From an uncultured Bacillota bacterium (GTDB lineage Bacteria > Bacillota_I > Bacilli_A > RF39 > UBA660): a stretch of 9,959 nucleotides of DNA. The position numbers and the translations under genes are program-made. The DNA is taken from contig CAMNHZ010000028.1 of NCBI GenBank assembly GCA_946540075.1, positions 1-9,959 of the forward strand, given 5' to 3'. Below the pieces are notes generated by a model that ran no database searches, was not told the origin of the DNA, and worked only from the letters and a program-made list of their open reading frames with translations. Shown piece after piece: positions 5,705-9,959 of the stretch (position 1 is its first letter; every line of letters begins with the position of its first letter).

Positions 5705-7870
5705 ATGGAAATAAAAGATAGAATTATAAATTTAGTTAAAGATAACAATGTATTAAGTTTTTTAGAAATTAAAAAACAATTAAATGCTGATGAAAAAGAA
5801 TTATATACAGCTATAAAAGAATTGCAAAATGATTATGAATTATGGCGTACAAAAAACGGGAAATATATGCTATTTAAAGATACTAATTTAGCAGTTGGTA
5901 AATTAATAGTAAATGCTAAAGGTAATGGTTACTTAAAAACAGGCGATGAAGTTATTAATATACGTAGTAAAGCTTTAAATGGTGCAATACATGGTGATGT
6001 TGTCTTAGTAGAAAAGTATAATAAAGATGATAATGAAGGTCAAGTTAGAGAAATAATTAATACTAATAAAAAGTTATTAACTGGGACTGTAGTTTATAAA
6101 AATGGTAGACAGTATATTAATGTAGATCAATCTAATTATAGAAGTATTATTATTCATGTACCTAAAAGTGCTAGAGTAAATGATAATGATAAAGTTTTAT
6201 TTAAAATAGGTTATGAAATGGGACATAATCATTATGATGCTGATATCCAAAAAGTACTAGGTAATGCTAATGATCCAGATATTGATATGATATCAATTAT
6301 TGAAAGAAATGAAATTCCAAACACATATAGTGATGAAGTATTAGAAGAAATAAAAAGAATTCCAACAGAAGTAGATAGTGATTTAAGTAATAGAGTAGAT
6401 CTTAGGGATGAGATGATAATTACTATTGATGGCGATGATGCTAAAGATTTAGACGACGCTATATCAATTAAAATGCTTGATAATGGTAACTTCTTATTAG
6501 GAGTACATATTGCTGATGTATCTCATTATGTAAAAGAAGGTAGTGCTATTTATAATGAAGCTGTAAAAAGAGGGACAAGTGTATACTTAGTAGATAGAGT
6601 AATTCCTATGTTACCTAGAGAACTTTCAAATGGAATATGTTCATTAAATGAAGGTGTAGATAGATTGACATTATCAGCCTCTATGGAAATAGATCCAACA
6701 GGAAAAGTAGTAAATAGTGATATTTATAGAAGTGTTATTAACTCTAGTAAGAGAATGACATATAAAAATGTTAATAAAGTATTAAATGATGAAGATGTTC
6801 CAGAAGATTATAAACCATTTAAGAAAATGTTACTTCAAATGTATAAATTATCTTTAATTATAAGAAATAAACGTACTAAAGCAGGAGCAATAGATTTTGA
6901 TCGTCCTGAAGTAAAAATAATAGTTGATGAAAAAGGAGAACCAATAGAACTAAAAGCAAGAGAAAGAGGAATAGCTGAAAATATAATAGAAGATTTTATG
7001 ATTGAGGCTAATAAATGTGTATCAACTCATGCTTATAATATGTATATACCATTTATTTATCGTGTACATGGTTATCCTGAAGTAGATTCATTAGAAAGTG
7101 CAGAAAAACTAGTAGAAAGTTTAGGTTATAAGTTAAGTGAATCATTAGTTCAAGATGAAATTCATCCAATATACATTCAACGTGCATTAAAAGAGTTAAA
7201 AGATGCAAAAGAATATCCTATTATTAGTGATAAGTTTTTAAGAAGTATGAAAAAAGCTGAATATTCAGAAAATCCTAATGGTCATTTTGGACTAGCTATA
7301 TTAGCTCAATATCATGAGTTTTATTCTCATTTCACATCACCAATTAGAAGACTTCCTGATATGTTAATTCATAGGATTATAAAGGATGTTATAATTGATG
7401 GAAAATATGATAAAGAATACTTTGATGATTTAGATAGAAAATTACCATCTTTAGCTTCACAATCTTCAATTACTGAAAGAAGAGCTCAATCATGTGAATG
7501 GGAAGTAGAAGATTTAAAAATATGTAAGTATATGAAAAGATATATTGGTAAATCTTTTGAAGCTATGATTATGGGATTTAGTAATACTGGTATTAATTTA
7601 CTTATTGATGGAATGATAAAAGTAAATATACCTAGTAAAAACTTTAAGAGATATGAAATTAGTGATGAACGTTTAGATTGTAGTGCTAATAATACTAATT
7701 ATCATGTTGGAGATATAATGGAGATTAAAATAAGTGATGTTTCTGTTGATAATAGAAGAATATATGCAACTCCTGTTAAGCAATATGATAAAGTTGATAA
7801 CGACGAAAAAGTTAAACAAAGAAAAAGAATAAAAGAAAAAGGTGGCAAATTCTGTGGAAATAATAAATAG
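5705..7870 (+). CDS. RNase R, divergent second copy coupled to smpB
   Basis: This is a 721-residue RNase II/R-family protein with the same domain order as the preceding gene: winged helix (about 1-60), two OB domains (about 63-205), RNB (about 222-555) and a C-terminal S1-like region (about 614-695). The catalytic signature TIDGDDAKDLDDA is intact (Asp242, Asp248, Asp250, Asp251), so activity is expected. It differs from the first copy in three ways. Five extra residues follow GHFGLA (526-531) before YSHFTSPIRR. RRYPD is RRLPD at 548-552. The S1 region lacks the usual G-x-F-V-x-L pattern and is poorly recognisable. The last 20 residues are Lys/Arg-rich; in E. coli a Lys-rich RNase R tail helps recruit it to tmRNA-SmpB stalled ribosomes. 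It overlaps smpB by 17 bases, suggesting translational coupling. Confidence 0.93.
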   Translation: MEIKDRIINLVKDNNVLSFLEIKKQLNADEKELYTAIKELQNDYELWRTKNGKYMLFKDTNLAVGKLIVNAKGNGYLKTGDEVINIRSKALNGAIHGDVVLVEKYNKDDNEGQVREIINTNKKLLTGTVVYKNGRQYINVDQSNYRSIIIHVPKSARVNDNDKVLFKIGYEMGHNHYDADIQKVLGNANDPDIDMISIIERNEIPNTYSDEVLEEIKRIPTEVDSDLSNRVDLRDEMIITIDGDDAKDLDDAISIKMLDNGNFLLGVHIADVSHYVKEGSAIYNEAVKRGTSVYLVDRVIPMLPRELSNGICSLNEGVDRLTLSASMEIDPTGKVVNSDIYRSVINSSKRMTYKNVNKVLNDEDVPEDYKPFKKMLLQMYKLSLIIRNKRTKAGAIDFDRPEVKIIVDEKGEPIELKARERGIAENIIEDFMIEANKCVSTHAYNMYIPFIYRVHGYPEVDSLESAEKLVESLGYKLSESLVQDEIHPIYIQRALKELKDAKEYPIISDKFLRSMKKAEYSENPNGHFGLAILAQYHEFYSHFTSPIRRLPDMLIHRIIKDVIIDGKYDKEYFDDLDRKLPSLASQSSITERRAQSCEWEVEDLKICKYMKRYIGKSFEAMIMGFSNTGINLLIDGMIKVNIPSKNFKRYEISDERLDCSANNTNYHVGDIMEIKISDVSVDNRRIYATPVKQYDKVDNDEKVKQRKRIKEKGGKFCGNNK
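7839..7845 (+). promoter_or_regulatory. Ribosome-binding site that decides the smpB start
   Basis: AAGGTGG lies eight bases before GTG 7854. The alternative in-frame GTG at 7842 is inside this site and has no good Shine-Dalgarno of its own. The site is within the coding end of the preceding rnr gene. Confidence 0.8.
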
Positions 7871-8297
7871 AAAAGCACGTCATGATTACTATATAAGTGA
7901 TACTTATGAAGCAGGAATAGTTTTAAAAGGAACAGAGATAAAATCTATTAGAGCTGGTCGTGCTAACTTAAAAGATAGTTATGCTATTATTAAAAATAAT
8001 GAAATATATTTACTTAATATGCATATAAGTAAATATAAGGAAGGAAATATCTTTAATCATGAAGAAACTAGAACTAGAAAGCTATTACTTCATAAAAAAG
8101 AAATTTTAAAACTTAATGATAAAATAAGATTAGAAGGTTATACCTTAATTCCACTTAAGTTATATTTTAAGGGTAGTAATGCTAAAATAGAAATTGGTGT
8201 TGCTAAAGGTAAAAAAGATTATGATAAAAGGGAAACTATCAAGAAAAGAGATACAGAAAGAGAATTAAGAAAAGTAATGAAGGAGCACATACGTTAA
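7854..8297 (+). CDS. smpB: SsrA-binding protein SmpB
   Basis: SmpB binds the tRNA-like domain of tmRNA and places it in the A site of ribosomes stalled on non-stop mRNA, starting trans-translation. The 147-residue protein has the full family pattern: NRKARHDYYI near the N terminus, YEAGIVLKGTEIKSIRAGRANLKDSYA across about 18-44, HISKYKEGN, the TRTRKLLLHKKEI segment, and the basic C-terminal tail (AKGKKDYDKRETIKKRD...) that occupies the mRNA channel. Length is normal for the family. The GTG start at 7854 gives MEIINRKAR, close to other SmpB N termini; a GTG at 7842 would add MANS. It follows the second rnr with overlap, and the tmRNA gene lies 1.3 kb downstream, so both partners are in this window. 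Confidence 0.96.
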   Translation: MEIINRKARHDYYISDTYEAGIVLKGTEIKSIRAGRANLKDSYAIIKNNEIYLLNMHISKYKEGNIFNHEETRTRKLLLHKKEILKLNDKIRLEGYTLIPLKLYFKGSNAKIEIGVAKGKKDYDKRETIKKRDTERELRKVMKEHIR

Positions 8298-8318
8298 GTG
8301 TTCCTTTAATATTTTTTT
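8280..8318 (+). terminator. Intrinsic terminator of the rnr-smpB unit
   Basis: AAGGAGCAC (8280-8288) pairs with GTGTTCCTT (8298-8306) with one G-U pair. The nine-base loop holds the smpB stop codon. The T7 run (8312-8318) is set off from the stem by a few A/T bases, so efficiency may be moderate. Confidence 0.7.
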
Positions 8319-8334
8319 GTAAAAGGGTTATAAT
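8306..8334 (+). promoter_or_regulatory. Candidate promoter of the GH25 muramidase gene
   Basis: TTAATA (8306-8311, four of six) and a perfect TATAAT (8329-8334) are spaced 17 bases, overlapping the terminator tail. The start codon is only 18 bases after the -10, with TGTGGTGAT (8341-8349) as Shine-Dalgarno. Confidence 0.5.
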
Positions 8335-8352
8335 GGAAAATGTGGTGATATA

Positions 8353-9540
8353 ATGAAAAAGAAAATTATTATGATTGTACTGATAGTTTTATGCTTACTT
8401 TTGTCATATGCATTATGGCAATATATTAGAATAAAGACTGCTAAAGTGGAAGTTAAATTAAATGATGATTTAACATTAGAAGTTGGTACAAAAAGAAAAG
8501 TATCATCTTATATACAAGATATTAATGGTACTATTATAAATGATTATAGATTAAATTCATCTAAATTAGGTGATTTAGAAGTTCCTTTCGAATTTATAAA
8601 TACAGATGGTATAAAAGTTAAATATAATTTTAAGGTTAAAGTTGTAGATACAATTGAACCACTTATATGGTTAGGTAATAGTTATAAGGTTCAAAGGGGA
8701 AGTGATATTAACCTTATAGATAATATATTATGTGGTGATAATTATGATAATAAACCTAAATGTATTATAGAAGGTGATTATGATTTAAATAAAGAAGGAG
8801 TATATAAGCTAGTTTTTAAGGCAACAGATAAGAGTGGTAATTCGGAGTCTCAGCCGTTTAATTTATATGTCTATGAACCAAATCAATCTTCAGATGTTAA
8901 TAATAAATCAGAAAAGATTAATACATCATATAGTGATGTTATAAAGAATTATAAGAATAAAGATAATAGAATAGGGATAGATGTATCAGAGTTTCAGAAA
9001 GATATAGATTTTGCTAGAATTAAGAAATCAGGAGTCGATTTTATGATGATTCGAATAGGTGGAGGAACGAATGGTAAATATTTCTTAGATAAAAAGTTTA
9101 AAAGAAATATAAAATTAGCAAAGAAGTATAATATAGATGTAGGAATATATTTTTATTCATATGCTAATAGTATTAAAAGTGCTAGAAAAGATGCTAGATG
9201 GGTATTAAAACAACTAGGTAAGAATAAATTACAATTACCAATTGCTTTTGATTGGGAGGAATGGCGTAGTTTTAATGCATATAATTTAAGTTTCTTTAAG
9301 CTAACAAGTATTGCTGAATCATTTTTAGATGAAGTAAAATCTGCTGGATATGATGGAATGCTCTATAGTAGTAAGACTTATTTAGATTATATTTGGTTAG
9401 AAACAAATTATGATATATGGCTTGCTCATTATACATCTAAAACAGATTATAAGGGTAAATATAAAATGTGGCAGATGTGTGAAAATGGCAAAGTTGATGG
9501 TATTGATACAGATGTAGACATTGATATAATGTATAAATAA
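8353..9540 (+). CDS. Membrane-anchored GH25 muramidase with Ig-like (DUF5011-type) domains
   Basis: This 395-residue exported protein probably hydrolyses the N-acetylmuramic acid-beta-1,4-N-acetylglucosamine bond of peptidoglycan, on the outer face of the membrane. Residues 2-4 are Lys and about 5-24 form one hydrophobic helix with no clear cleavage site, so it is likely a membrane anchor. About 30-97 looks Ig-like. About 99-175 matches bacterial Ig-like DUF5011 (DTIEPLI..., GVYKLVFKATDKSGN) and holds two Cys, 127 and 137, that could pair. A polar linker leads to a GH25 domain at about 207-395 with IGIDVSEFQ (Asp210) and FDWEEW (Asp300, Glu302), the expected acidic catalytic residues, and ends in DTDVDIDIMYK. 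It sits between smpB and ssrA but appears to have its own promoter, so functional linkage to ribosome rescue is doubtful. Confidence 0.9.
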   Translation: MKKKIIMIVLIVLCLLLSYALWQYIRIKTAKVEVKLNDDLTLEVGTKRKVSSYIQDINGTIINDYRLNSSKLGDLEVPFEFINTDGIKVKYNFKVKVVDTIEPLIWLGNSYKVQRGSDINLIDNILCGDNYDNKPKCIIEGDYDLNKEGVYKLVFKATDKSGNSESQPFNLYVYEPNQSSDVNNKSEKINTSYSDVIKNYKNKDNRIGIDVSEFQKDIDFARIKKSGVDFMMIRIGGGTNGKYFLDKKFKRNIKLAKKYNIDVGIYFYSYANSIKSARKDARWVLKQLGKNKLQLPIAFDWEEWRSFNAYNLSFFKLTSIAESFLDEVKSAGYDGMLYSSKTYLDYIWLETNYDIWLAHYTSKTDYKGKYKMWQMCENGKVDGIDTDVDIDIMYK

Positions 9541-9569
9541 TTGAAAAGATTATGATTTAGTGTTATAAT
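9541..9569 (+). promoter_or_regulatory. Strong extended -10 promoter of ssrA
   Basis: TTGAAA (9541-9546) and TATAAT (9564-9569) are spaced exactly 17 bases, with TGT (9561-9563) giving an extended -10. It begins directly after the muramidase stop. The mature tmRNA 5' end at 9580 is 10 bases after the -10, so almost no 5' leader would need removal. This is the best promoter in the window, as expected for an abundant RNA. Confidence 0.85.
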
Positions 9570-9572
9570 CTT
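9546..9572 (+). repeat. Inverted repeat overlapping the ssrA promoter
   Basis: AAGATTAT (9546-9553) pairs perfectly with ATAATCTT (9565-9572) across an 11-base loop. The right arm overlaps the -10. It could form a weak terminator for the muramidase mRNA (only a short TTCTT tail follows) or an operator, or be coincidental. Confidence 0.4.
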
Positions 9573-9579
9573 CTTACAT

Positions 9580-9959
9580 GGGGATGCCAAGGTTTCGACA
9601 GTAATGCTTTGGTATAGACTGCAAGTCGGAGGTACACGTTAAGTACAAACAGAAAAATAACTGGAAAAAATATTTTAAGTAACGTATTTGGTGGGAACTC
9701 TTACGCTCCTACTTTTGCCTAATTAATTAAGTGCAATACGGCTTTCTTATTTTCTTTTCCCACGGGAATATAAGAAGGCTCAATTTTAGTGGGATATATT
9801 ATCTTTTAGCTTGAGAAAGATAATGAATTTTATCAAGCTAACTAAATAAGGGGTTGTTAGTTACTAACTTTATTTAGGACATTTAATAACTGACTAAACT
9901 TGTAGATGTTTATATTGGTGTATTATTGGACATCGGTTCAATTCCGATCATCTCCACCA
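9580..9959 (+). ncRNA. ssrA: Transfer-messenger RNA (tmRNA), complete
   Basis: tmRNA enters stalled ribosomes with SmpB and alanine, supplies a short reading frame, and tags the nascent protein for proteolysis. The 5' GGGGATG (9580-9586) pairs with CATCTCC (9949-9955, one G-U), followed by ACCA at the window end. The T arm is ATCGG/CCGAT around TTCAATT (9932-9948). The 5' region CCAAGGTTTCGACAG is the conserved tRNA-like start. One pseudoknot is visible: stem 9742-9750/9770-9778 with loop TCCCAC (9758-9763) pairing GTGGGA (9789-9794). A second stem, TTAGCTTGA/TCAAGCTAA (9806-9814/9833-9841), belongs to the next pseudoknot. The likely tag frame is 9663-9719 with TAA at 9720. At 380 nt the gene is of normal length and is one-piece, not permuted. 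Confidence 0.96.
9663..9722 (+). other. tmRNA tag-peptide reading frame (predicted)
   Basis: If the resume codon is GGA at 9663, preceded by AAATAACT and about 84 nt from the RNA 5' end, the tag is GKNILSNVFGGNSYAPTFA and stops at TAA 9720. The 3' part and stop are secure because the sequence after it leads into the pseudoknot region. The first codon is less sure; a start a few codons later in the same frame is possible. The end PTFA differs from the ALAA ending common in Firmicutes. Confidence 0.65.

Noticed and set aside
9663..9722. A short protein-coding gene
   Set aside because: The frame lies inside the tmRNA fold and is the tag-coding part, not a separate gene.
1..9959. Defence, toxin-antitoxin, CRISPR or transposon system
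   Set aside because: No repeat-spacer pattern, transposase, integrase, nuclease-effector pair or toxin-like small gene pair is visible; RmuC and RNase R are ordinary housekeeping families.

Overview
The window is very AT-rich, every gene lies on the + strand, and intergenic spaces are short. The code appears standard: TGA ends the gene at 2918 and Trp is TGG. Shine-Dalgarno sequences are of the AGGTGA/GTGGTGAT type. An exported GH25 muramidase suggests a cell wall. Together these point to a low-GC Firmicute, perhaps a Bacilli lineage near the Mollicutes (Erysipelotrichales- or RF39-like). That placement is inference and I cannot name a genus.

Layout. (1) 1-150: C-terminal end of an unidentified acidic protein. 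(2) 197-487: small single-domain rhodanese, with a 17-bp perfect inverted repeat over its start and a terminator over its stop. (3) 608-3294: apparent four-gene operon encoding a TVP38/TMEM64 membrane protein, RmuC, a DUF2238-type membrane protein and an unrecognised 117-residue protein with one C-terminal membrane segment, closed by a terminator at 3322-3363. (4) 3397-7870: two tandem but clearly different RNase R genes, separated by a terminator and a new promoter. (5) 7854-8297: smpB, overlapping the end of the second RNase R gene. (6) 8353-9540: membrane-anchored GH25 muramidase with Ig-like domains. (7) 9580-9959: complete tmRNA (ssrA) with a near-consensus promoter; the window ends on its CCA.

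Functionally, the right half is a ribosome-rescue and RNA-decay cluster: RNase R, SmpB and tmRNA cooperate in trans-translation and non-stop mRNA decay in well-studied bacteria. Unusual here are a second RNase R paralog, with the more divergent copy coupled to smpB, and a predicted tmRNA tag ending in YAPTFA rather than the usual ALAA type.

Several six-frame start positions look wrong. Shine-Dalgarno placement argues for starts at 197 (rhodanese), 2301 (DUF2238), 3397 (rnr1) and 7854 (smpB), and these are used below. No transposon, CRISPR array, tRNA or rRNA was seen. No stretch over 300 bases lacks a gene. The window does not show a clearly new defence or mobile system; the most interesting content is the duplicated RNase R/trans-translation cluster and the rhodanese-start hairpin.
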